A stretch of 6,665 bases of DNA from Deltaproteobacteria bacterium (GTDB taxonomy: Bacteria > Desulfobacterota > Desulfobacteria > Desulfobacterales > ETH-SRB1), in assembly GCA_030611115.1 (NCBI GenBank), contig JAUWQK010000089.1, forward strand, positions 1-6,665. Reading direction: 5' to 3'. Position 1 is the first letter of the stretch; each line of letters opens with the position of its first letter. Shown piece after piece: positions 1-4,682 of this stretch. The notes beneath the pieces are model-generated. The model ran no database searches. It saw only the letters and a list, made by a program, of their open reading frames with translations, and had not been told where the DNA came from. The translations under genes were made by a program, and so were the position numbers.

Positions 1-99
1 TCCCTGTCCAGGCATGGCAATCCTTTTCTTAAACAGGCCCGCTCCGAGATCGGCATCAATCAGTCCTTCATTCATCTCAACTATTGCCTGGCAAATATG
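1..99. repeat. Left copy of a 99-bp perfect direct repeat (toxin coding sequence)
   Basis: Bases 1-99 match 3193-3291 without a mismatch and in the same orientation. Identity ends at exactly base 99/3291, where the next bases are GACG on the left and AGAA on the right. Both copies encode the same toxin segment in frame, from HICQAIVEM through the KKRIAMPGQG region. The match may extend beyond base 1, because the window begins inside it. Confidence 0.95.
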
Positions 100-162
100 G
101 ACGTCTGTCAGTCCGTCGCGTCGAGCCAGCCGTGTAAACGCTTTTGAGAGATAAATATTCAC
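1..162 (-). CDS. HigB/RelE-type toxin, N-terminal part (runs off the window)
   Basis: This is the first 54 codons of a type II toxin of the RelE/HigB2 kind, a family of ribosome-dependent mRNA interferases usually 110-130 residues long. The start is a GTG at 162, preceded by a weak purine stretch (AAGAG) and a good promoter at 188-217. The product begins VNIYLSKAFTRLARR and includes GLIDADLGAGLFKKRIAMPG, the family signature in which a DADLG turn precedes the basic KKR strand. The reading frame is still open at base 1, so the remainder and the expected antitoxin lie outside. Bases 1-99 are identical to 3193-3291, the body of a second toxin gene in this window, but here the native N-terminus is present. 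The family call is secure. Whether this is a separate locus or an alternative form of the 2971-3426 locus cannot be decided from the window. Confidence 0.8.
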   Translation of the reverse strand, partial: MNIYLSKAFTRLARRDGLTDVHICQAIVEMNEGLIDADLGAGLFKKRIAMPGQG

Positions 163-187
163 ATGAAGCTCTTATGAAACCATGTTC

Positions 188-217
188 TATATAGCCCAGT
201 TATACACATAAAGTCAA
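188..217 (-). promoter_or_regulatory. Predicted sigma-70 promoter of the left toxin gene
   Basis: On the minus strand, TTGACT (212-217) and TATATA (188-193) are separated by 18 bp. The predicted transcription start, near 181, lies about 20 bp before the GTG at 162. Both hexamers are close to consensus and the position fits, but no experimental evidence is available. Confidence 0.5.
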
Positions 218-259
218 GTCTTTTCTCAGAACCCACCCCTTGCAACTAAATAAGTGATA

Positions 260-279
260 GTATGTCGGCAAAGACATAC
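260..279. repeat. Short perfect inverted repeat upstream of the left toxin promoter
   Basis: GTATGTC (260-266) and GACATAC (273-279) form a 7-bp perfect stem around a 6-base spacer. The repeat sits 43 bp upstream of the predicted -35 box. It has no T-run, so it is not an obvious terminator. It could be an operator or a repeat relic; neither is demonstrated. Confidence 0.4.
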
Positions 280-340
280 CCCAAAGGATCGTGTTCATTA
301 TTAAAAAGTGTCAGTGGAATTATCAAGGCTCTCCTATCGG

Positions 341-601
341 GGGGTCGGACATGGGTAACCTCTTAATATTTAAACAAATGCACTAAAAGAACGGAAATTT
401 TGAGTGCTTAAACCGGCCATTTCTTACCCAAAATCGGAATTTTAACGAGCAACTGGATATCTATTTCGCCATAAACAAGACTACTGCTTAACGCTTAAAC
501 TGTCGATTTCAGCCATGAAAAGGCTATTCTAAGGGGTCAAAGCAGTGCTAATTCACATAACTTTCCTTTTCATATCAGTTAGTTGCTGAGGCCCGACCCC
601 G
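341..601. other. Gene-free segment bounded by inverted GGGGTCGG words
   Basis: The 412 bases between the left toxin and the EpsG remnant hold no credible gene. Within them, GGGGTCGGAC (341-350) and CCCGACCCC (592-600) face each other, with a further GGGGTC at 533-538. The right-hand word sits exactly where the EpsG reading frame stops resembling its family, so this segment, or a larger element ending here, probably caused that truncation. A minor hairpin (GCACT 380-384 with AGTGC 403-407) lies inside. Words of this type commonly flank Y1-transposase elements, from general knowledge; no transposase is present in this stretch. Confidence 0.35.
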
Positions 602-1075
602 ATTACTTTTATAAAGGTAGTCAATTGAAAATATGAATAGAGTGATTGCAACAGACTGCCGCATGGCAGAAGAGTGTATCAGCATAAAGCCAGGAGTAAA
701 AACATAAAGAAAAACTGCAAACCAATAATAGGCAGGTGGCACATACTTTTTGATGAAGCGATAATAAACAACGCAGTTGAATAGAGCTAACACTGCCGTC
801 ATTGCAAAAAAGCCCAAAGGCTCAAACAAACGACATAAGAATGTCCATCCTGGTTCAAATTGCAAGGATTTACCGAAATAATCTATCCAGGCATATTGAT
901 TAATAACTAAAAAATGTTTAAGATAGCCAGGATAATCGTTTCCGTAATCATACCTGAGAGCCAGAAACAGAAAAATGAGAAAAAAAGAGACCTTCAGCCC
1001 GAATTTCGTCCGCCTGTATCGTGCCAGATATGCGAATAAAACTACGATGATGTTTAATATTGCGACCGTGGTCAT
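575..1075 (-). pseudogene. EpsG-family exopolysaccharide polymerase/transport protein, C-terminally truncated
   Basis: EpsG-family proteins are polytopic inner-membrane proteins of exopolysaccharide clusters, thought to polymerise or help export the chain; full proteins are about 340-400 residues. The 166-codon frame shows hydrophobic segments near residues 3-18, 29-40, 88-106, 115-133 and 138-155. It also carries the RYDYGNDYPGY motif at 41-51 (family pattern RYDxGxDYxxY) and the conserved SSAMRQSVAI block at 135-144. The ATG at 1075 overlaps the stop of the upstream glycosyltransferase as ATGA (1072-1075), a classic translationally coupled operon arrangement. After N158 (codon at 602-604) the protein turns into the unrelated tail RGRASATN, encoded by a GGGGTCGGGCC word. 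More than half the normal length is therefore lost, which makes it almost certainly inactive. A specialised short protein is possible but unlikely. Confidence 0.75.
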
Positions 1076-1866
1076 ATTGTTTTTCCGATCAGTCGATATA
1101 TCTCAATCATTCGATTTAGATTCTCTCTCTGGTGGTGGCGTTTCTTGGCAGCTTTGATTCCATTTTCAGAAAGATTCATTGCGAGTGTAGTGTCAGTAAA
1201 TATACGGCGAATGTGTTCAGTCAACATTTCTACCTCTTCGAAGCGATACAGCAATCCTGTTTCGCCATGATCAATCATATCGGGCACTCCTCCCACATAC
1301 GAAGCAATAGTTGGAACCCCAAGCAGTTGAGCCTCACCAAGCGAATTAGGGCTGTTCTCGATGCTCGACGGACAAATAAACAGGTGAGCGTTTAAGTATT
1401 CTGCAATCATCTTATCTTCGGCAAGCAGTCCCGTAAACTGCACCTGATCGTGAAGATTGAGTTGCTTGATTAATTTACGAATGTAGGCTCCGTAGCCGCT
1501 CAGTTTGATTTTATCAATCAAAGTAGCTGTGTTTATGATACTGTGCCCGGCCACTCTTACCTTGATGTGAGGAAAGTCCTGTTTCAGTAAAGCTACGGCT
1601 TTTAAAACTTGATGCAGACCTTTAATTGGACAACCGGCTTGACTTATAAATATCGTATAGTCTGTTTTGCATGTACTATTCCATTTAGGGCTCGTATAAA
1701 AACTATCCCGAAGTGTTTCGTTACAGAAATGGTAACTAACAGAAGGATTTAGCGCCTTTGTATGCGCATAGTCCCATCCTGTTCGGCCAATCACATGCTT
1801 GGTTCGTTGGATATACTCTTTTTCAAATACACCTCGTTTAATGAAATTTCGCTTTCCTTCGAAATC
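1072..1866 (-). pseudogene. Family 4-type glycosyltransferase, 5'-truncated (C-terminal GT-B domain retained)
   Basis: This is a nucleotide-sugar-dependent GT-B glycosyltransferase of exopolysaccharide or O-antigen synthesis. About 265 residues remain, covering the linker and the nucleotide-binding C-terminal domain. Visible motifs, numbered in the frame that opens at 1884, are HVIGRTGWDYA (30-40), YHFCNETLR (51-59), ISQAGCPIKGLHQVLKA (80-96), the VRVAGH strand (109-114), and the EX7E motif ENSPNSLGE with E176 and E184, followed by LGVPTIASYVGGVPDMI. Bound donor is not predictable. The N-terminal acceptor domain is absent: upstream of about 1866 the sequence becomes a Y1 transposase in a different frame, and the only in-frame start (GTG 1884) lies in transposase DNA without a ribosome site. 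The 3' end is intact and overlaps the EpsG start, so the two were an operon. A single-domain protein is unlikely to be active. Confidence 0.8.
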
Positions 1867-2027
1867 GGTCTTCCCAAAAAGCACCTTTTCGTTTTTTCCT
1901 TTGATTGAATTCCTGCCCAGTCCTACCCGCTATTAACTGCATTGTTTTGGGTATGACATGACGATTGCCACTATCAACGACCAAAAGATGAATATGGTTT
2001 GAAGTAACAATGTAGTTTAATATACAA

Positions 2028-2036
2028 ACCCCATAA
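2028..2036. repeat. Left target-site duplication of the 160-bp element
   Basis: ACCCCATAA is repeated exactly at 2197-2205. Collapsing the two copies restores the RAYT frame (codons for R-Y-G-V-C), which shows the direction of the event. Confidence 0.9.
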
Positions 2037-2196
2037 GGGTGCATCCGCAGTTTCTGACCAGCACCTTTTTTACTGCTAATAAGAGGCTATAGAACGTGAT
2101 GTGGGCTGTAAATAATATTGTTTTTCCGCATTTTGACTCAAAAATAACCATAAATACATATAAAATCCGTTTTGGTCAGAAACTGCGGATGCACCC
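2037..2196. mobile_element. 160-bp MITE-like element inserted in the RAYT gene
   Basis: The ends, 2037-2060 and 2173-2196, are 24-bp perfect inverted repeats; each outer end starts GGGTGCATCCGCAGTTTCTG reading inward. They are flanked by a perfect 9-bp direct duplication, ACCCCATAA, at 2028-2036 and 2197-2205. The AT-rich interior (2061-2172) codes for nothing credible, so it would need a transposase supplied in trans. The insertion fuses a short false tail to the RAYT 5' part and ends that frame at 2076. The parent IS family is not identified here; a 9-bp duplication fits several DDE families, IS4-like ones among them. Confidence 0.9.
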
Positions 2197-2205
2197 ACCC
2201 CATAA
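2197..2205. repeat. Right target-site duplication of the 160-bp element
   Basis: ACCCCATAA, identical to 2028-2036, directly abuts the right inverted end at 2196. Confidence 0.9.
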
Positions 2206-2401
2206 CGCTTTCTGGCTTCAAATAGCCATTCTAACCATCGCTTTCTATCCCTTGTAAACTTTAACAGGAATTCTTTCTTATGGCATTGATGGGTTATATG
2301 CCACACATAACCCGGAATATAATGTCGATTAGCCCTTGGCATCTACCCTATTTTTCTCTTAAAAAGCTGATTTCAACCCCAAAACCGCCATTTTAAGACT
2401 T

Positions 2402-2554
2402 TAATTAGTGCCTGAACGGAAACCCCATTCAGGCACGGTTTTAAGTTTTAAGTTTTAGGTTTTAAGTTAAAAAAAGAAGCAATCTCAGAGAGTTGGCAAT
2501 ATCTAAACAAAATTGAAAAACCATATTTCGGGGTTTTCGTTCAGGCACTAATTA
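2402..2554. mobile_element. 153-bp second MITE-like element upstream of the RAYT gene
   Basis: Bases 2402-2426 and 2530-2554 are 25-bp inverted repeats with one mismatch; the core is TAGTGCCTGAACG followed by an A/C-rich AAACCCC. AATT borders each end and may be a 4-bp target duplication, but AATT is palindromic, so this is ambiguous. Inside the left end, TGCCTGAA (2409-2416) also pairs with TTCAGGCA (2428-2435), giving a subterminal hairpin with an 11-base loop. The interior carries about four copies of a GTTTTAA-like 7-mer (about 2438-2467) and no coding frame. The ends differ from those of the 2037-2196 element, so this is another family. Confidence 0.7.
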
Positions 2555-2574
2555 GCTCAAATTAGCTCAAATTA
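2550..2574. repeat. 10-bp tandem repeat at the edge of the second MITE
   Basis: AATTAGCTCA occurs twice in tandem (2550-2559, 2560-2569) and is followed by a partial AATTA. It overlaps the right end of the element and may have arisen by slippage there. Confidence 0.6.
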
Positions 2575-2614
2575 TGATCAATTCTTTCGTAAAGTCAAAG
2601 ACTTGTCATGGTCC

Positions 2615-2669
2615 GACCCCGTGAACACAGCGCGCCGTTGTTTTCCAAGATGTGACCCCGTTGTTTTCC
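2615..2669. repeat. GACCCC words and a 12-bp direct repeat downstream of the antitoxin
   Basis: GACCCC occurs at 2615-2620 and 2654-2659. The 12-mer CCGTTGTTTTCC occurs at 2635-2646 and 2658-2669, four bases from the antitoxin stop codon. These look like terminal sequences of Y1-type elements marking the boundary between the RAYT block and the toxin-antitoxin block. No T-run hairpin terminator is seen after the antitoxin. Confidence 0.4.
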
Positions 2670-2672
2670 GGA

Positions 2673-2987
2673 TCACGCAACTGCTTGAATGCCTTTCCGA
2701 TCCACCAGGTTAAGCAGCTTGGCTGCCGCAGGGCCGGGCTTCTTCCCCCCCGATTCCCAGCTCGCCACAGATGTCTTGCTCACGTTCAGGTAGGCAGCGA
2801 ATACCGCCTGACTGACACGATAGCGCAATCGTATCTCTTTAATTTCATTTGGCTGATACGTCTTTACCGGAGAGAGACAAAGCGCATCAAATTCGCGCAT
2901 GGTTATCTCATTCATAATATGCGCATCACGCAAACCCTTTGCTGTCTCGTGAACGACCGAAAGAATACTGTCAGGTCCGCTTTTCAC
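2673..2987 (-). CDS. HigA-type antitoxin, XRE/Cro helix-turn-helix protein
   Basis: This 104-residue antitoxin of the HigA/HigA2 kind would bind the toxin encoded just upstream and repress the operon. The N-terminal part (1-45) includes MNEITMREFDALCLSPVKTYQP, typical of antitoxins paired with RelE/HigB2 toxins. An XRE-type HTH follows (about 46-78), with IKEIRLRYRVSQAVFAAYL and the recognition-helix region VSKTSVASWESG, then the conserved PGPAAAKLLNLVDRKG tail. The start is a GTG at 2987 with an excellent ribosome site (GGAGGT, 2996-3001) 8 bases upstream. The gene overlaps the toxin 3' end by 17 bp, the toxin-first order usual for higBA. Nothing in the sequence suggests damage. The partner toxin has a replaced N-terminus, so the antitoxin may now act alone or only as a regulator. 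Confidence 0.85.
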   Translation of the reverse strand: MKSGPDSILSVVHETAKGLRDAHIMNEITMREFDALCLSPVKTYQPNEIKEIRLRYRVSQAVFAAYLNVSKTSVASWESGGKKPGPAAAKLLNLVDRKGIQAVA

Positions 2988-3426
2988 TACAGTTCACCTC
3001 CCTTAACTCCCCACATTGCAGTGCTGCCTTGATTTCCGCATGTTTCAATGTCAGGTAATATTTTGTCAGACGCTTCAGGGCTTTCATCTCAGCAGCATCA
3101 ATATTGTCCCGCCTGCTTTTGGGAAACAGATACAGGAAAAACGCCTTATTGCCTGCCTGAAATCCGAGCAGGCTCCTCCATCCCCCACGCTTTCCCTGTC
3201 CAGGCATGGCAATCCTTTTCTTAAACAGGCCCGCTCCGAGATCGGCATCAATCAGTCCTTCATTCATCTCAACTATTGCCTGGCAAATATGAGAAAGGTC
3301 TGGGGTCAAACCTTGATTATTATAATAAGAGGTTGGGTCTGGGGTCAAACCTTGATTATTATAATAAGAGGTTGTCCTGGGGGACATGTCCTTCCTAAAA
3401 ATGCATCCAGCCATAAAAATCAACAA
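2971..3426 (-). CDS. HigB/RelE-type toxin with replaced N-terminus (chimeric, probably inactive)
   Basis: The family is a ribosome-dependent mRNA interferase. Residues 46-151 are a normal toxin body: HICQAIVEMNEGLIDADLG, KKRIAMPGQGKRGGWRS, then GNKAFFLYLFPKSRRDNID (the conserved FxxxFxKSxRxNI block) and a C-terminal helix with YYLTLKHAEIKAAL. The first 45 residues are foreign. They come from a truncated 111-bp-family repeat and two 39-bp tandem repeats, which encode TSYYNNQGLTPD twice. The copy at 1-162 shows what is missing: 21 native residues, including VNIYLSKAFTRLARR. The frame opens at 3426 with no clear ribosome site, so true translation may begin internally, for instance at the methionine of VEMNEGL, or not at all. 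The native toxin would be about 127 residues. The 17-bp overlap with the antitoxin is preserved. Confidence 0.65.
   Translation of the reverse strand: MLIFMAGCIFRKDMSPRTTSYYNNQGLTPDPTSYYNNQGLTPDLSHICQAIVEMNEGLIDADLGAGLFKKRIAMPGQGKRGGWRSLLGFQAGNKAFFLYLFPKSRRDNIDAAEMKALKRLTKYYLTLKHAEIKAALQCGELREVNCSEKRT
2996..3001 (-). promoter_or_regulatory. Strong ribosome binding site that fixes the antitoxin GTG start
   Basis: GGAGGT on the minus strand lies 8 bases before the GTG at 2987. It lies inside the toxin coding sequence and supports translation of the antitoxin independent of the damaged toxin start. Confidence 0.8.
3193..3291. repeat. Right copy of the 99-bp perfect direct repeat
   Basis: This copy is identical to bases 1-99. 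Its right end (3291) is the junction where the native toxin N-terminus gives way to the tandem 39-bp repeats at 3297-3374. Confidence 0.95.
3297..3374. repeat. Two perfect 39-bp tandem repeats
   Basis: Units 3297-3335 and 3336-3374 are identical. Each starts GGTCTGGGGTCAAACC and ends with ATAATAAGAGGTTG. Because 39 is a multiple of three, the duplication keeps the minus-strand toxin frame open (13 residues per unit). The GGGGTCAA word resembles Y1-element termini elsewhere in the window. Confidence 0.95.
3319..3348 (-). promoter_or_regulatory. Possible promoter created by the 39-bp tandem duplication
   Basis: On the minus strand, TTGACC (3343-3348, right-hand unit) and TATAAT (3319-3324, left-hand unit) are 18 bp apart. 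A single unit contains both words but in the wrong order; duplication puts them in promoter order facing the toxin-antitoxin genes. The native promoter (seen at 188-217 for the other copy) is absent here. Prediction only. Confidence 0.4.
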
Positions 3427-3429
3427 ATT
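3387..3429. repeat. 111-bp repeat family, truncated copy A
   Basis: Starts TGTCCTTCCTAAAAATGCAT and follows copies B (4021-4131) and C (4519-4629) to CAACAAATT, after which only loose similarity remains to about 3437. It overlaps a GGACATGTCC palindrome (3382-3391) and abuts the 39-bp tandem repeats. Confidence 0.8.
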
Positions 3430-3460
3430 ATAATCTTATAGGCTGACTTAATGTTGAAGC

Positions 3461-3489
3461 GGGACGCTGGTGCTTTTTGTTGCTTTATT
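3461..3489. repeat. GGGACGCTG-family short repeat, copy 1
   Basis: Reads GGGACGCTGGTGCTTTTTGT followed by TGCTTTATT. It is closely similar to 6000-6027, and more loosely to 6199-6212 and 6287-6314. It lies just downstream of the nuclease-like gene. Confidence 0.6.
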
Positions 3490-3509
3490 CAGATTTCACA
3501 GCCTGTCCT

Positions 3510-4148
3510 TCAAGAAAATTCTTTTGCCCGAAATTTTTTCCTGTTAGCTATCGCAACTCCGCCTTCACTGGTTTGAGTAAGCACATAAAGCCCGGCTTTC
3601 TCGGCATAGCGCCCTACATCATCCTTTACTACCAACGCACCAATCCCGCCTAACAACCTCCGATCACGATACTGTGGAAACGCTTCTTTGAACTTCGGAA
3701 GCGCTTTATTGATAAATCTGTCTACCATGCGTTTTTGAAGCTTGTTCTTTACCTCAATAACTAAAACAGCGTCACCGTCTGCCGCTACAATATCATACTC
3801 TCCAAAGCCCTTTTTCTTCAGATTTCTCTTTACATCAGCAAAGATCATATCCCGCTCTTCCTTGAATAGATAGCGGATATTCCTATAAAACAGATCCTCA
3901 GCAACTTCGCCCTGCACAAGTCCAAGATCACCTAGTTGCCTCCCGATTTCATCCAGTTTCTTGATCGTTTTTTTGAGCTGCTCGTCAGTCTTCTTCTGCG
4001 ATTCCTTCAATTCCGAGGTCTGTCCTTCATAAAAATGCATCCAGCCATAAAAATCAACAAATTTTATCCTTTCAACAAAAAATGTAGATAGTTTTTTAGC
4101 ATAAAAGCGTGGAAAATGTGAAGGCGTTATGACGATGTGATAATTCAA
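3510..4148 (-). CDS. Coiled-coil plus PD-(D/E)XK nuclease-like protein with a repeat-derived N-terminus
   Basis: The recognisable protein starts near residue 44: a short coiled coil (44-73, TSELKESQKKTDEQLKKTIK) precedes an alpha/beta domain. That domain has an N-terminal helix (EVAEDLFYRNIRYLF, 81-95), then GEYDIVAADGDAVLVIEVKN (116-135). D119 and the E132-V-K134 pair match the PD-(D/E)XK catalytic core (D...ExK). Similar DUF3782-like proteins are common in repeat-rich environmental bacteria; their function is not established, and DNA cleavage is an inference. Residues 7-43 are encoded by copy B of the 111-bp repeat, so the original N-terminus was replaced. The frame opens with TTG at 4148, with no convincing ribosome site; the ATG at 4040, inside the repeat, is an alternative. 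The gene may be a 5'-truncated remnant, but the nuclease-like domain itself has no break. Confidence 0.65.
   Translation of the reverse strand: MNYHIVITPSHFPRFYAKKLSTFFVERIKFVDFYGWMHFYEGQTSELKESQKKTDEQLKKTIKKLDEIGRQLGDLGLVQGEVAEDLFYRNIRYLFKEERDMIFADVKRNLKKKGFGEYDIVAADGDAVLVIEVKNKLQKRMVDRFINKALPKFKEAFPQYRDRRLLGGIGALVVKDDVGRYAEKAGLYVLTQTSEGGVAIANRKKFRAKEFS
4021..4131. repeat. 111-bp repeat family, full copy B
   Basis: Matches copy C (4519-4629) at 107 of 111 positions without gaps, from TGTCCTTC to the terminal TATG. It encodes residues 7-43 of the nuclease-like protein on the minus strand. It does not have clear inverted ends. Confidence 0.9.
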
Positions 4149-4246
4149 CCCATGAAATCAGGCCTCTTAATGATTACAAAGGATAAGAATGCCTATTCCG
4201 ATTACAATCTTTTTCATCTTGTACTCAATTGTTATTCCATTTCTGT

Positions 4247-4275
4247 TTGATTTTGGCACAAAAATGTGTTAGATT
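4247..4275 (+). promoter_or_regulatory. Possible sigma-70 promoter of the 71-residue membrane protein gene
   Basis: TTGATT (4247-4252) and TAGATT (4270-4275) are 17 bp apart and lie about 25 bp before the start at 4301. Two mismatches to the -10 consensus make this a weak prediction. Confidence 0.3.
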
Positions 4276-4300
4276 TTTATTAAAAAGGAGAAATAATGCC

Positions 4301-4516
4301 ATGGCTACAATTGCAAAGCTCTATCCCATCCTAAAGAACCTTGGGCTCGATGATCAAAAAGCAAACGAATTTGTTGAAATAATTGACCAATCCCGCAAAG
4401 AGGGGTTAGCTACCAGAGACGATATTAAAGACTTAGAAATCCGATTGATCAAGTGGATTGTTGGTTTGATGATAGCTCAAACCTCCATAACTATAGCTTT
4501 GCTGAAACTATTCTAA
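4301..4516 (+). CDS. Small DUF1640/CCDC90-like coiled-coil protein with C-terminal membrane segment
   Basis: A 71-residue protein of unknown biochemical role. The ATG at 4301 is chosen over upstream in-frame starts because AAGGAG (4285-4290) lies 10 bases before it. The N-terminal helix (MATIAKLYPILKNLGLDDQKANEFVEII split over residues 1-28) and the LATRDDIKDLEIRLIKW segment (36-52) resemble bacterial DUF1640-type proteins. In those, a DDI-led coiled coil of variable length runs into one membrane helix, here about residues 50-69 (IKWIVGLMIAQTSITIALLK). The coiled coil is very short for the family, only about one heptad pair. It is the only plus-strand gene seen. Its stop codon is followed after two bases by copy C of the 111-bp repeat. 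The architecture parallels the protein at 5526-5957. Confidence 0.75.
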   Translation: MATIAKLYPILKNLGLDDQKANEFVEIIDQSRKEGLATRDDIKDLEIRLIKWIVGLMIAQTSITIALLKLF

Positions 4517-4518
4517 CC

Positions 4519-4629
4519 TGTCCTTCCTAAAAAAGCATCCAGCTATAAAAATCAACAAATTTTATCCTTTCAACAAAAAATGTAGATAGTTTTTTAGCAT
4601 AAAAGCGTGGAAAATGTGAAGGCGATATG
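4519..4629. repeat. 111-bp repeat family, full copy C
   Basis: Differs from copy B at four positions over 111 ungapped bases. On the minus strand it keeps the same open frame as copy B except for one TAT-to-TAG change near its end, so in this copy it codes for nothing. It lies between the small membrane protein gene and the IS481-like pseudogene. Confidence 0.9.
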
Positions 4630-4682
4630 TTTTGGGTGTTGAGTTTTGGGTTACTGAGGGACAACCTGGTGTCATCTTGATT

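Larger units (their letters stand above)
1865..2342 (-). pseudogene. Y1/REP-associated tyrosine transposase (RAYT), interrupted and 3'-truncated
   Basis: RAYTs are single-strand HUH transposases that act on REP-like hairpins. The 5' part (2342 down to about 2197) begins MPRANRHYIPGYVWHITHQC and runs to EARKRYGV. The 3' part resumes at about 2036 with YGVCILNYIVTSNHIHLL, containing the HUH histidines in NHIHLL, then TMQLIAGRTGQEFNQR and GAFWEDR. The two parts are separated by a 160-bp inserted element (2037-2196). Removing that element and one copy of its 9-bp target duplication restores one continuous frame, EARKRYGVCILNYIV. After WEDR (codon ending at 1865) the sequence switches to the glycosyltransferase remnant. 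The expected C-terminal helix with the catalytic tyrosine (usual pattern YIxxN) is therefore missing. Two independent lesions make this gene dead. Confidence 0.85.

Noticed and set aside
975..1395. Plus-strand frames within the EpsG and glycosyltransferase remnants
   Set aside because: They are antisense shadows of recognisable protein sequence on the minus strand.
2652..3441. Plus-strand open frames opposite the toxin-antitoxin genes (2652-3032, 3016-3441)
   Set aside because: They are antisense to the well-supported antitoxin and toxin, show no family resemblance and lack ribosome sites.
4253..4270. TTGGCAC-like sequence considered as a sigma-54 promoter
   Set aside because: The -24 half is good, but the expected GC at -12 is absent (TG instead), so a sigma-70 reading is at least as likely.
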